Source: an uncultured Lachnospiraceae bacterium
GTDB lineage: Bacteria > Bacillota > Clostridia > Lachnospirales > Lachnospiraceae
DNA: 64,000 nt
Reading direction: 5' to 3'
Assembly: GCA_900549995.1 (NCBI GenBank)
Contig: URQQ01000016.1
Span: 1-64,000 of the forward strand
Numbering within the stretch: the first letter of the stretch is position 1; each line of letters starts with the position of its first letter. The position numbers were made by a program, and so were the translations under genes. Below the pieces are notes generated by a model that was given only the letters and a program-made list of their open reading frames with translations, searched no databases and had not been told where the DNA came from. Shown one piece after another: positions 49,940 through 59,592 of the stretch.

Positions 49940-51211
49940 TTAAACAGCCTGTGCGGCGTGGGTGTTCCCGGTTTCTGTAGTTTTGCTTAATCTCTTGATG
50001 CGGCCGGCCAGATAGGCAATGCCAAGGAACCCGAGAGCACACATCACCAGCATGATAATGAAGATATAGGAGTATCCGTGTTTTCCAAAGCGGTCGATAA
50101 AGTTGCCGTACATCGTATGGATGAACATGTCCGGGATATAGGCCACCACGGAGACAATACTGATTGCAGTGCCTGCGACTTTCGCCGGGACATGGCATTC
50201 GCCGATGATCGAGAACATCACACTGTAAAGTCCGCACATAAAGAAGGAAGCAAGCAGGGTCAGAGAGATCATGATGGATACGGATACAGAGTTACCAAAG
50301 ATGAAGATTGCCCCGATGGTAAGAAACACCAGTACAAGCCCGACGCGGAACCATTTCAGTGTGGAGTGGAAGAGCTTGTCAGCAACCAGTCCGGTCAGAG
50401 GGGCAAGAGCCATGAACAGGAACTGCCTGATAATAGTCAGGTTGCCTGAAAAGCTTTCGGATACACCGAAGACACTGGTCAGGTATGGATTAAAATAAGT
50501 GACGGAAATGTACACACCATATACGAAGAACAAGGTCAGTGATATAATCCAGACTGTCGGGTTCATCAGCGCTGCCTTGACATCTGCCGCCTTTGGCTTC
50601 TCTGCAGGGGAGGCAGCAGATGGTTCTTTGTAATCGCGCAGCAAAAACATCAGTATGAATGGGATGACAAGCGTGAATGCGGCGATGACAATGACAGCCC
50701 AGAAGAATCCGGTATCTTTGGAGGCAAAACGTCCATAGACGTGTAAAGCAAGCATATTAATCAGGCCGCCGGTCAGACCGTTGACGGCATAATAGATCCC
50801 ATAGGCTGTTCCTCCGCCGATATTCTCACCCAGAAACCGGATCGTCTTCATAATGGCAGGCCAGCAGAGGAAGATGGTTGTAAATGCCATTGCGAACCAG
50901 ATCCCAAGTGACAGCAGATAGTTGGACGGCATGAAGGCATACAGAATGGTAAGCCCTGAGGTAATGAGCAGGGACCAGAAGATGGACAGTTTGGAAGACA
51001 CCCTGTCTGAGATAATGCCTCCCGGAATCTGTATAATTGTACAGGCAAGGGAATAGGCGGAGATCATCAGCCCAAGCTGAGCATCTGAGATGTGCATGGT
51101 ATCGATCATCTGGTCATAAAATACATATTTCAAATAAGGAAGACAGTAGATTGCCCCTCCTGCCATACCGAGAACAAAAATGGTAATAATGCTTTTTATT
51201 TTCTTATTCAT
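49940..51211 (-). CDS. Major facilitator superfamily transporter
   Basis: 423 residues with 12 predicted membrane helices. MFS landmarks: the loop GGIISDRVSSKLS between helices 2 and 3, and LTGLVADKLFHSTLKW in the second half. It resembles the oxalate/formate or nitrate-type OPA/ACS branch but no substrate is clear. It lies 20 nt downstream of the M20 amidohydrolase gene, so it probably imports the amidated compound which that enzyme cleaves. Confidence 0.85.
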   Translation of the reverse strand: MNKKIKSIITIFVLGMAGGAIYCLPYLKYVFYDQMIDTMHISDAQLGLMISAYSLACTIIQIPGGIISDRVSSKLSIFWSLLITSGLTILYAFMPSNYLLSLGIWFAMAFTTIFLCWPAIMKTIRFLGENIGGGTAYGIYYAVNGLTGGLINMLALHVYGRFASKDTGFFWAVIVIAAFTLVIPFILMFLLRDYKEPSAASPAEKPKAADVKAALMNPTVWIISLTLFFVYGVYISVTYFNPYLTSVFGVSESFSGNLTIIRQFLFMALAPLTGLVADKLFHSTLKWFRVGLVLVFLTIGAIFIFGNSVSVSIMISLTLLASFFMCGLYSVMFSIIGECHVPAKVAGTAISIVSVVAYIPDMFIHTMYGNFIDRFGKHGYSYIFIIMLVMCALGFLGIAYLAGRIKRLSKTTETGNTHAAQAV

Positions 51212-51231
51212 AATTTCTATTCCTTCCTATT

Positions 51232-52419
51232 TTAATTCCGATTTTTTTGAAAATCTTCCCGGATTGCAGAGAGTTTCTCTGGAGAAGACATGACTTCCAG
51301 AAGTGTGTATCCGGTAATTCTGGCGCCAAGGTCGATGATATCATCTGCCCTGGGGCTTTTCATGATGTCGACTACGTCCTGTGTATGTAGCGCGAAGTGC
51401 CGGTCGGAGATGGCAAGCATCGGTGAAAATGCAGGACATTCATAGCTGACATTGCCGATATCGGAACTTCCCTGCATTTCGTGGTCATCTTCTCTGAATG
51501 GAACATGAAGTTCATTCATGACGCTGCGGATGACGTCAATGCCGGGCTGATTCTGAAGCATATCAGAAAACTCATAGCCGATCGTATCGATTTCATAATC
51601 TGTACCGGTGGCAAGACATGCCCCTTTTACGCAGTTTCGCATTTTTTCGATCACTGTATTGAGGTAGTCACGTCTGGTATGACGGAGAAGAATTTCTATT
51701 TCAGCTTCATCTGGTATGACATTGGAAGCCTCGCCGCCATTGACGATATAGTAGGAAATCCTTGTGTCAGGCTTTACCTGCTGGCGCATCATATCCAATG
51801 CGTGGAGTGTCAGGCCGGCTGCGTTGAGTGCATTGCGGCCTTCCCACGGTGAAGCAGAAGCGTGGGCGCTCTGGCCGTGGAATTTCACTCTGTAGCCGCC
51901 GAGTGCGAGGAAGTCGATGGCCGGGTAAGTGACATCGGAACTCATATGGATCATCATGGCAAAATCATATTCTTTAAATACACCGCGGTCAGCCATGGCA
52001 GCTTTTAATCCGTGGAGTTCTTCGTCCGGAGTTCCGATCAGGTCAATGTCCACATTCAGTTCGTGTGCCATGTCACTGAGAGCGAAAGCGGCAAGCAGGC
52101 TTAAGGAACCGCTGGCGCTGTGTCCGCATCCGTGGCCAAGGTGCGGGAGAGCATCGTATTCCGCTAACAGCGCGAACCTAGCCGCAGGCCTGGTGCAGCG
52201 GACGGCAGCGGCCCTGAAAGCAGTCGGAAGGCCGGAAAAATTCTCTTCTACTTTCATTCCTTTCTGACGGCACAGCTTTATATATCTTTTACAGGAGTCA
52301 TATTCCTGCCCGGAAATCTCCGGATGAGCAGCCAGCTCATGATTCAGAGAATGGGCTGTTTCTTTATTGGCAGTCATCTTCTCATCAAATATCTTTTTCA
52401 GATCTTCAGTATTTTTCAT
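51232..52419 (-). CDS. M20-family amidohydrolase (AbgB/aminobenzoyl-glutamate hydrolase-like)
   Basis: 395 residues. Metal-binding motifs of M20D peptidases are seen: GHGCGHSASG, PDEELHG (catalytic Glu), MIHMSSD, and a C-terminal SSDIGNVSYECPAF. The dimerisation insert (VKFHGQSAHASASPWEGRNALNAAGL) is also present. It should hydrolyse an amide bond of an N-acyl amino acid or p-aminobenzoyl-glutamate-like compound in the cytoplasm. It is first in the operon, with the MFS gene downstream and a divergent LysR regulator. Confidence 0.88.
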   Translation of the reverse strand: MKNTEDLKKIFDEKMTANKETAHSLNHELAAHPEISGQEYDSCKRYIKLCRQKGMKVEENFSGLPTAFRAAAVRCTRPAARFALLAEYDALPHLGHGCGHSASGSLSLLAAFALSDMAHELNVDIDLIGTPDEELHGLKAAMADRGVFKEYDFAMMIHMSSDVTYPAIDFLALGGYRVKFHGQSAHASASPWEGRNALNAAGLTLHALDMMRQQVKPDTRISYYIVNGGEASNVIPDEAEIEILLRHTRRDYLNTVIEKMRNCVKGACLATGTDYEIDTIGYEFSDMLQNQPGIDVIRSVMNELHVPFREDDHEMQGSSDIGNVSYECPAFSPMLAISDRHFALHTQDVVDIMKSPRADDIIDLGARITGYTLLEVMSSPEKLSAIREDFQKNRN

Positions 52420-52514
52420 AGTTCATTCCTCCATGTATTGATTTCGTTACTTATTATAATGAGATAATTACAAAATGATTTTCCAAAAAATAAAACAGCG
52501 TTTCCATTGAGGAA

Positions 52515-52543
52515 TATCGGATTCATAATTTCCGGTATCGGAT
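52515..52543. promoter_or_regulatory. Direct repeats in the LysR / amidohydrolase intergenic region
   Basis: TATCGGAT occurs at 52515-52522 and again at 52536-52543, 21 bp (two helical turns) apart, ~95-120 nt upstream of each divergent start codon. The amidohydrolase -10 (TATAAT read on the minus strand near 52453) lacks a good -35. This suggests activator dependence, and these repeats are candidate LysR sites. Confidence 0.45.
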
Positions 52544-52564
52544 GCTTCGAAAAAGAGTTGAAGA

Positions 52565-52593
52565 TTGAAATTCATATTGTTTGCAAGTATAAT
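52565..52593 (+). promoter_or_regulatory. Promoter for the LysR-type regulator gene
   Basis: TTGAAA (52565-52570), 17-nt spacer, TATAAT (52588-52593), 45 nt before the start codon. Confidence 0.75.
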
Positions 52594-52638
52594 AGTCATA
52601 CGTTATAAAAAGCTGAAACAGAGAATGGGGAAGAAAAG

Positions 52639-53526
52639 ATGGATATTAAGCATTTACAGACATTTGTGGTTCTGGCGGAGCGGGGCGGTGTCATTAAGGC
52701 ATCCATGCAGCTGAACTATTCACAGTCATCTGTGACAAAGCATATACAGGCACTGGAAAAGGAATTTCAGGTGAAGCTTTTTGAGAATAATAAAAGCCAG
52801 CTGACGTCGGCCGGAGAATGTCTGTATCATTACGCAAAGAAGGTGCTGTTTGATTATGACAATATCAGCAAACAGGTGCAGATGGAGGATTATTATCACA
52901 GTTCGCTCAGTGTGGCGGGGCTGGAACAGCATTGCTACAGTTATTTTCTGCCGGTATTCCACAGTCTTTATCACAAGTACCCTGAACTGAAGGTGACAAT
53001 CAGTACTTCCGATATGGAAGAGAATTATAAAAAGATCCACGAGGATAATGTGGATTTTGCGATCATTGCGGATTATTTCATCTCGGATGAGTATGAAAAG
53101 TGCCTGCTTGGCTATGAAGATGTTGGGATATTGATGTCGGCGGAAGTTTATGAAAAGGATCTGGATAAAGCGACTGTTTTAGAGCGGTACCCCATCTTCG
53201 TCCATCATTTCCGCAAGCTGAATTACCACTTTTTTCAAAAAGAACTGCTGCATCCGCATGTGGTGGAATGCAACAGCCCCGAGGTGATCTATGAAAGCGT
53301 CCTGAACTATGGAAGTATCGGTGTGGTTGGAACAGCCCGCTATGAGAAAGAACTCAGGGAGGGGCGGGTTGTGATGCTGAAGCCTCTGGATGAGCATGTG
53401 CCGGTGGAACTGGTTGCAAAGAAAAGTACACTGAAGCATGCGGTAAAACGGGAGCTGTTCGATAAGTTCCGGGAGAGATACAAATATGTTACGGATAAAA
53501 CTGATCATGGGCAGCAGGATAAATGA
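52639..53526 (+). CDS. LysR-family transcriptional regulator
   Basis: 295 residues. N-terminal winged helix MDIKHLQTFVVLAERGGVIK, then LNYSQSSVTKHIQALEKEF (recognition helix), a linker helix, and a LysR substrate-binding domain (LSVAGLEQHCYSYFLPVF, FAIIADYFISDEY). It is divergent from the amidohydrolase/MFS operon and very likely controls it in response to the transported compound or its product. The gene overlaps no other gene; recQ starts 20 nt downstream. Confidence 0.9.
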   Translation: MDIKHLQTFVVLAERGGVIKASMQLNYSQSSVTKHIQALEKEFQVKLFENNKSQLTSAGECLYHYAKKVLFDYDNISKQVQMEDYYHSSLSVAGLEQHCYSYFLPVFHSLYHKYPELKVTISTSDMEENYKKIHEDNVDFAIIADYFISDEYEKCLLGYEDVGILMSAEVYEKDLDKATVLERYPIFVHHFRKLNYHFFQKELLHPHVVECNSPEVIYESVLNYGSIGVVGTARYEKELREGRVVMLKPLDEHVPVELVAKKSTLKHAVKRELFDKFRERYKYVTDKTDHGQQDK

Positions 53527-53545
53527 ACAAAAAGGAAGGACAGGA

Positions 53546-55387
53546 ATGACAAAAGAAGAAGTTCTAAAAAAATATTTTGGATACAGTGAATTCAGGGACG
53601 GACAGGAAACTTTGATTCAGAGCATTCTAGAGGGGAGGGATACCTTTGGGATTATGCCCACGGGTGCAGGAAAATCCATGTGTTATCAGATCCCTGCATT
53701 GATGCTTCCCGGGATTACGCTTGTAATCTCGCCGCTGATCTCTCTGATGAAGGATCAGGTGTCTGCGCTGAATGAGGCAGGGGTACATGCAGCGTTTCTG
53801 AACAGCTCACTGACGCAGGGGCAGTATTTTAAGGCGCTGGAATACATGAAAGAGCTCCGCTATAAGATAATCTATGTTGCGCCCGAACGGCTGCTTACAG
53901 AGTCATTTCTGCAGGCAGTCATGCAGGTGGAAGTGTCGATGGTCAGCGTGGATGAAGCACACTGCATTTCCCAGTGGGGACAGGATTTCAGGCCAAGCTA
54001 TCTGAAAGTCATTGATTTTGTGGAAAGGCTGCCAAAGCGTCCGGTGATCAGTGCCTTTACAGCGACTGCGACAAAGACTGTCAGAGATGATGTGATCAGT
54101 CTTCTGAAGCTTTCAGATCCAACGGTTATCACGACAGGATTTGACCGGAAGAATCTGAAATTTTCTGTGCAGCATCCAAAAGACCGCTATCAGGTGACGT
54201 ACAATTATGTAAAAGAGCACATCGGAGATTGTGGGATTATCTATTGTCTGACAAGAAAACTTGTGGAGGAGGTGGCAGAACGTCTAAAGAAGGATGGGAT
54301 CAGCGTCACAAGGTACCATGCAGGGCTTGGTGACGCGGAGCGGAAACGCAATCAGGATGAATTCATCTACGATCAGCGGATGGTGATGGTGGCCACAAAT
54401 GCTTTCGGGATGGGAATTGATAAATCGAACGTGCGTTACGTCATACACTACAATATGCCAAAGAATATAGAAAGCTATTATCAGGAAGCCGGAAGGGCCG
54501 GGCGTGACGGGCTGCCCTCCGAATGCATTCTGCTCTATGGGGGACAGGATGTGGTGACGAACCAGTTTTTTATCGACCGGCAGCAGGAAGCAGCGGAAGA
54601 GATGGATGCAGGTACGCTGGAGGCTGTAAAGGAGAGAGAGCGGGAACGTCTCAGGAAGATGACATTTTATTGTTTTACAAATGAATGCCTCCGGGAGTAT
54701 ATTTTGAATTATTTTGGGGAAAGATCGTCAAATTACTGTGGAAACTGTTCCAACTGTCTGACCCAGTTTGAAGAGACCGACATTACGGATGCGGCGAAAA
54801 AACTGATCGGATGTGTGAAGACAAGCCACCAGAGATATGGGATCGTGATGATTGTTGATACCGTACACGGAAGCAGTAACGCAAGAATCCAGAGGTGCCG
54901 GATGGAGGAGAATGAATTTTATGGAAGTCTGAAAGAGACGCCCATTCATCGTCTCCGGCAGATTATGAATTATCTGACACTCAGGGAGTACCTGATTTTA
55001 ACGAACGATGAATACCCGGTTTTGAAACTTTCCGGGCAGTCGGAGGAGATCCTTTCCCGGGATGAACCATTGATGATGAAAGTGGCAAAAGAGCGGGAAG
55101 AAACGAAGCTGAAGAAAGAAAAGAAAGCAAAGAAGAACAAGGCTGCCGGTGCAGTTCTGAATGAAACAGAAGAAGAACTGTTTGAACAGCTCCGGGCACT
55201 TCGCATGGAAATTGCGAAAAAGGAGAAGGTGCCTCCTTATATCGTATTTTCTGATAAGACACTCATACAGATGTGTGCTTTAAAGCCGGAGACAAAGGAG
55301 GCGATGCTGGAGGTCTCTGGTGTCGGAGAGGCAAAGTATCAAAAATACGGAGAAAAGTTTTTAAAGGCTGTAAATCAGCCAGGATAA
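53546..55387 (+). CDS. recQ: RecQ-family ATP-dependent DNA helicase
   Basis: 613 residues. Motif 0 YSEFRDGQETLIQSIL, Walker A MPTGAGKSMCYQ, DEAH box SVDEAHCISQWGQDFRPSY, motif III SAFTATATKTV, motif VI YQEAGRAGRDG, the RecQ zinc cysteines (CFTNEC ... YCGNCSNC), a winged helix, and an HRDC domain at the C-terminus (KVPPYIVFSDKTL). Unwinds DNA during recombination and repair. I chose ATG 53546 (AGGACAGGA upstream) over a longer in-frame start at 53486, which lies inside the LysR gene. Confidence 0.95.
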   Translation: MTKEEVLKKYFGYSEFRDGQETLIQSILEGRDTFGIMPTGAGKSMCYQIPALMLPGITLVISPLISLMKDQVSALNEAGVHAAFLNSSLTQGQYFKALEYMKELRYKIIYVAPERLLTESFLQAVMQVEVSMVSVDEAHCISQWGQDFRPSYLKVIDFVERLPKRPVISAFTATATKTVRDDVISLLKLSDPTVITTGFDRKNLKFSVQHPKDRYQVTYNYVKEHIGDCGIIYCLTRKLVEEVAERLKKDGISVTRYHAGLGDAERKRNQDEFIYDQRMVMVATNAFGMGIDKSNVRYVIHYNMPKNIESYYQEAGRAGRDGLPSECILLYGGQDVVTNQFFIDRQQEAAEEMDAGTLEAVKERERERLRKMTFYCFTNECLREYILNYFGERSSNYCGNCSNCLTQFEETDITDAAKKLIGCVKTSHQRYGIVMIVDTVHGSSNARIQRCRMEENEFYGSLKETPIHRLRQIMNYLTLREYLILTNDEYPVLKLSGQSEEILSRDEPLMMKVAKEREETKLKKEKKAKKNKAAGAVLNETEEELFEQLRALRMEIAKKEKVPPYIVFSDKTLIQMCALKPETKEAMLEVSGVGEAKYQKYGEKFLKAVNQPG

Positions 55388-55444
55388 GGTGAATAAGGAT
55401 CAGAATGAAAAATGCTGCCGGAGAGGGCAGCATTTTTCATGTTC

Positions 55445-56860
55445 TTAAGATAACATCAGTTTTCGCGACATTTCGTATGCAGAGGTGAAGATACTGTGGA
55501 CATAATCTGAAAATAAAGGGATATTTTGGGACGACAGGGCATCACACAAAAGCGGAAAACACTGTGGGATTCTGTCATCGATCTCTCTGATCCGGGAAAG
55601 GTCTCTTTGCAGGTAATGTCCCCAGATCAGCAGGTAATCCATCTGTTCAAATAAAGTACAGAGACATTTTTGCGGCGCATAATCTTTCAAAAATTTCAGA
55701 ACCGTTCGGACGATGCTCCCGGAGGAGGTAAGATCCATCTGCTCCCAGACGCTGAGTACCTCGCGGATGTCCTGGACCTTCAGTTCTGATAAAACGGCAG
55801 AGGCAAGCGGTCTGGAACAGAGCATCAGAATCTGCAGCGAATCGAGAAAGAGAGACAGATTCTGGCGGATGGCGGTCTGATCTATACGGAGCGGTGACGG
55901 TTCTGACTGGGGCGCAGCGATGACAGTTCCCTTTTTGTCAATCGTCTGAACGACACCGATATCATTCAAAAGGTCTACTGCATGGAACGCAGTGACCTGT
56001 GAGATGGAATACTCTTTCATCAGATCAGGGATGGAAGGAATATATTTGCAGTGATCAAATTCACCATTTTGAATGCGGCGGTAAAGCAGACGGGCGATCA
56101 CCGTATAAAGGAAGGCCCGGTTTTTGGGGAGATAGTCTGGCACAGGAGCTTCAGGTTCTGAACAGGTACAGCAGGATTCTATGGCATTCATATAATCTTT
56201 GGCGTGATCACGGCCGTAATCATAGATTTCGTTCAGCCGGAGTTCTAATGTCTTATAGTCTTTCATGCGCAGCGAATCCAGTATGGACATAAGGCTGCTT
56301 TGGATCAATTCCGGGGTGATGCTGCAGGTGATGTCAAGTTCTGAGACTGGGAGGTACGGGAGATAAGTAAAATTTACCGAGTCTGTATGAAGGTCGTACA
56401 TCACCTGATTGTCAAACGGACTTAAAAGTTCCATAAAAAAGTGGGATGCCCGGGTATACAGTTCATGCTCTTCCATGGAACTGTGGATACCGGCCACCAG
56501 TTTCTCCAGTGTTTCCAAATCCGAATACTGTCTGGCTCCTTCAAGCTGGAGCACTGGCAGGATCAGTTTAAAACCATCAAAGACGTCAAGAACCATCTGC
56601 TTCTTCTGCAAAAGGGAATGGATATAAGTCTCTGTGTCTACCTGATAGGTGACAACGGAACGCCGGCGTTTGCCGGTTTTAATATAACCATCTTCTTCCA
56701 GCATATGTACGACTCTGCGGACGGTAGTGATGCCGACATTATACTTGCGGCAGAGTTCTGTCTGCGAGGGAAGGCTCTGTCCATATCGGAGAATACCGCA
56801 GTGAAGCTGAGAGAGCAGCAGCTGGTAAAGATATTCATATAATGAAATTTCACTCTTCAT
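55445..56860 (-). CDS. Regulator with two GntR-type winged-helix domains
   Basis: 471 residues from the ATG preceded by AGGAGG (5 nt). Residues ~1-75 form a GntR winged helix (YEYLYQLLLSQLHCGILRYG, LPSQTELCRKYNVGITTVRR, LEEDGYIKT). A ~200-residue helical middle follows, then a second GntR-like winged helix at ~275-350 (LYTVIARLLYRRIQNGEF, IPSIPDLMKEYSISQVTAFH, LNDIGVVQT), and a final ~120-residue helical region. No UTRA, FCD or aminotransferase domain is recognised. It is divergent from the hybrid histidine kinase gene (162-nt gap). Confidence 0.8.
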   Translation of the reverse strand: MKSEISLYEYLYQLLLSQLHCGILRYGQSLPSQTELCRKYNVGITTVRRVVHMLEEDGYIKTGKRRRSVVTYQVDTETYIHSLLQKKQMVLDVFDGFKLILPVLQLEGARQYSDLETLEKLVAGIHSSMEEHELYTRASHFFMELLSPFDNQVMYDLHTDSVNFTYLPYLPVSELDITCSITPELIQSSLMSILDSLRMKDYKTLELRLNEIYDYGRDHAKDYMNAIESCCTCSEPEAPVPDYLPKNRAFLYTVIARLLYRRIQNGEFDHCKYIPSIPDLMKEYSISQVTAFHAVDLLNDIGVVQTIDKKGTVIAAPQSEPSPLRIDQTAIRQNLSLFLDSLQILMLCSRPLASAVLSELKVQDIREVLSVWEQMDLTSSGSIVRTVLKFLKDYAPQKCLCTLFEQMDYLLIWGHYLQRDLSRIREIDDRIPQCFPLLCDALSSQNIPLFSDYVHSIFTSAYEMSRKLMLS

Positions 56861-56929
56861 AGAATCCTCCTGATTCATGTAATGATTTTTGTTTATTATA
56901 GCATGAGAAACAAAGAAAATAAACGCTGC

Positions 56930-56958
56930 TTGTACAGGACATTCACATAAGCTATAAT
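56930..56958 (+). promoter_or_regulatory. Promoter for the hybrid histidine kinase gene
   Basis: A perfect TATAAT at 56953-56958 follows TTGTAC (56930-56935) with a 17-nt spacer. The -35 is weak (3 of 6). On the minus strand a TATAAT (complement of 56895-56900) is the likely -10 for the GntR-type gene. Confidence 0.5.
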
Positions 56959-57022
56959 AAAAGAAGAATCTAAAAGCTAAAAGGAATAAGATAAAGCTGC
57001 CGATGATGGAAGGAGTAATTGT

Positions 57023-59398
57023 ATGGAGAATTCTCAGAAAGACTACGAATATACGACACTGATGAATATGCTGCATGTTAGTGTCAGTAAACATCTGCTG
57101 AATGAACATTTCACCCTGGTGTGGGCAAATGATTTTTATTATGATCTGATAGGATACGGAAAACAGGAGTATGAGGAATTGTTTCAGAACAGACCAGATC
57201 TTTACTATGAAAATTATCCGAAAGAGTGGGAGATTCTTGGCAGTGCGGTAGAAAATGCAATCAAAAACGGGGAAGACGGCTATACGATGGTTGCCCGTAT
57301 GCCAAGGAAAGGCGGAAGCTTTAAGTGGGTTCAGATTACGGCAGCGTTTGTCGATGAATATATTGACGGATACCAGATGTCATACACTGCGATGACAGAT
57401 ATCAGTGATATCATGCAGATTCAGAAAGAGCAGTCGATCACTTATGATAATCTTCCCGGTTTTGTTGGGAAATACCTGGTCGACCGGGACTTTCAGTTTA
57501 CTCTGCTGGATGCAAGCGACCGTTTTGTCGGCTTTTTTGGAGAAGGGTGCTGGAAGAACATGGAGGATCCTCTGTTTGCGGACAATATCAGAAGAAACAA
57601 AGAAGTCATCACAGCACAGAAGGAGAAAATACTGGCAGGGGAGACGGTGCATTTTACCGTGCGGATGAAAAATCAATATGGCGATGATGCGTGGCTGCAA
57701 GTGAACGCGACCTGTATTGACTGGAGGGATGGACAGCCAGTCTACATGGCACTTTACATAGATATTACGAATGAAACAGAACTCCGGCAGATGCAGAAAC
57801 AGCTGGAGGAACAGTCACGCCAGCTGAAAAAGGCGCTGGAACTGGCGGAACATGCAAGCCGGGCCAAAACAGATTTTCTGTCACATATGTCCCATGATAT
57901 ACGGACACCGATGAATGCCATTATCGGGATGACGGATATCGCCGGTGATCACCTGGATGATCCGGTGAAACTTCAGGATTGCTTAAAAAAGATCTCGTTG
58001 TCCAGCCAGCATCTTCTGGGGCTGATCAATGATGTGCTGGATATGAGCCGGATTGAGAGCGGCAATATGACAATCAATAAAGATACCATGCTGCTCTCAG
58101 AATTCCTGGAAAATATTGTGGCTATCATGCAGCCGGTGATCAAGGCGAAGGATCAGAAATTTTCGATCCGTCTGCAGAATATTCAGCATGAATATCTCTA
58201 TTCGGATTCGCTCAGAATGCGCCAGATTCTGATTAATATCTTATCGAATGCATCGAAATTCACTCCGGAGTGCGGCAGTATTGATGTAAGTGTGGAAGAG
58301 TTAAACGGAAGCAGCGATAAGACAGCGGTGTTCAGATTTGTAGTGAAAGATACGGGGATGGGGATGAAGCCGGAATTTGTGGAACATCTTTTTGAACCGT
58401 TCTCGAGGGAAAAGGACAGCAGGGTAGATAAAACGGAAGGAAGCGGTCTTGGCATGGCGATTACCAGGAAGCTGGTGGATTTGCTGAAAGGGGAGATAGG
58501 AGTACAGAGCAGGCTGGGAGAAGGGACAACTTTTACAGTGACGCTTCCTATGCAGATTGAGGACTGTCCGTCAGTGCCATGCAATTATTCTGACCTGAAA
58601 GTGATGCTGGTAGATGATGATAATATTATGTGCGAACATATGGCACAGACAATGCTGAATATTGGAATCCAGGTAGATTATGTAAATACAGGGGCGGAGT
58701 CGCTTGAGAGAATTGGCAGGGCGCATGATCTCGGGGAGGACTATGATGCTGTGTTTCTGGACTGGAAAATGCCCTATATGGATGGACCTGCGACAGCCCG
58801 CAATATCCGCAGCAAGGTGGGAAGTAAGACGCCGATTCTGATTGTCTCTGCCTATGACTGGAGCGACATTGAGACAGAGGCTATGGCGGCGGGGGTCAAT
58901 GGATTTGTCTCCAAGCCTTTGTTTGTCTCTACGCTCTGCCGGGCGCTCAGACAGTATGTCTTGCATGAAAAAGTACGAGACAGCGGCCAGAACAGGACCA
59001 ATATCAGCGAATTTGCGGGCAGGCATTTTCTTCTGGTGGAAGATAATGAATTAAACAGGGAAATCGCGCAGGAACTTCTTGCTTCCAGCGGAGCGGTGGT
59101 AGACTGCGCCGCGCATGGGGCTTCGGGAGTAGAAATGTTTTCGCAGTCTGCGCCGGGATATTATGACCTGATTCTGATGGATATCCAGATGCCTGTGATG
59201 AGTGGGTATGAGGCAGCTCAAAAGATCAGAAAATTACCACGGAAAGATGCACAAAGTATTCCGATACTGGCCATGACGGCGGATGCTTTCGCAGAGGATA
59301 TTCTAAGAGCCAGAGAAGCCGGCATGAATGGGCATCTGGCGAAACCGCTGAGTGCGGCAGTATTGAAGAAAGAAATCCATGCGGTGCTTGAAACATAA
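57023..59398 (+). CDS. Hybrid sensor histidine kinase with two PAS-like and two receiver domains
   Basis: 791 residues, no membrane helices, so cytoplasmic. Order: PAS (~20-130, FTLVWANDFYYDLIGYG), second PAS (~140-255), coiled coil (~255-280), HisKA with phospho-His in FLSHMSHDIRTPMNAI (~290), HATPase (NILSNASKFTPECG, DTGMGMKPEFVEHLFEPF, GSGLGMAITRKL), receiver 1 (LMLVDDDN-type start; phospho-Asp in VFLDWKMPYMDG), and receiver 2 (LLVEDNELNREIA; phospho-Asp in ILMDIQMPVMSG). There is no HPt domain, DNA-binding output or adjacent response regulator. Confidence 0.93.
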   Translation: MENSQKDYEYTTLMNMLHVSVSKHLLNEHFTLVWANDFYYDLIGYGKQEYEELFQNRPDLYYENYPKEWEILGSAVENAIKNGEDGYTMVARMPRKGGSFKWVQITAAFVDEYIDGYQMSYTAMTDISDIMQIQKEQSITYDNLPGFVGKYLVDRDFQFTLLDASDRFVGFFGEGCWKNMEDPLFADNIRRNKEVITAQKEKILAGETVHFTVRMKNQYGDDAWLQVNATCIDWRDGQPVYMALYIDITNETELRQMQKQLEEQSRQLKKALELAEHASRAKTDFLSHMSHDIRTPMNAIIGMTDIAGDHLDDPVKLQDCLKKISLSSQHLLGLINDVLDMSRIESGNMTINKDTMLLSEFLENIVAIMQPVIKAKDQKFSIRLQNIQHEYLYSDSLRMRQILINILSNASKFTPECGSIDVSVEELNGSSDKTAVFRFVVKDTGMGMKPEFVEHLFEPFSREKDSRVDKTEGSGLGMAITRKLVDLLKGEIGVQSRLGEGTTFTVTLPMQIEDCPSVPCNYSDLKVMLVDDDNIMCEHMAQTMLNIGIQVDYVNTGAESLERIGRAHDLGEDYDAVFLDWKMPYMDGPATARNIRSKVGSKTPILIVSAYDWSDIETEAMAAGVNGFVSKPLFVSTLCRALRQYVLHEKVRDSGQNRTNISEFAGRHFLLVEDNELNREIAQELLASSGAVVDCAAHGASGVEMFSQSAPGYYDLILMDIQMPVMSGYEAAQKIRKLPRKDAQSIPILAMTADAFAEDILRAREAGMNGHLAKPLSAAVLKKEIHAVLET

Positions 59399-59592
59399 AG
59401 GGGAGGAAGTTATACAGGCGGAAACGTAAAGTTTTACAATGGAACTGAGGAACATTGACAAGTATGCAAAAGTGAATTAAAATAATGAATAAATATACCT
59501 TTTTATGTCGAAATGACGGTGAAAAGGGATGCCGGGGAAGTAACGCGGCAGAGAAACAGAAGAAAAAAGAGAGAAGAGAGGGCACGTTGCAT

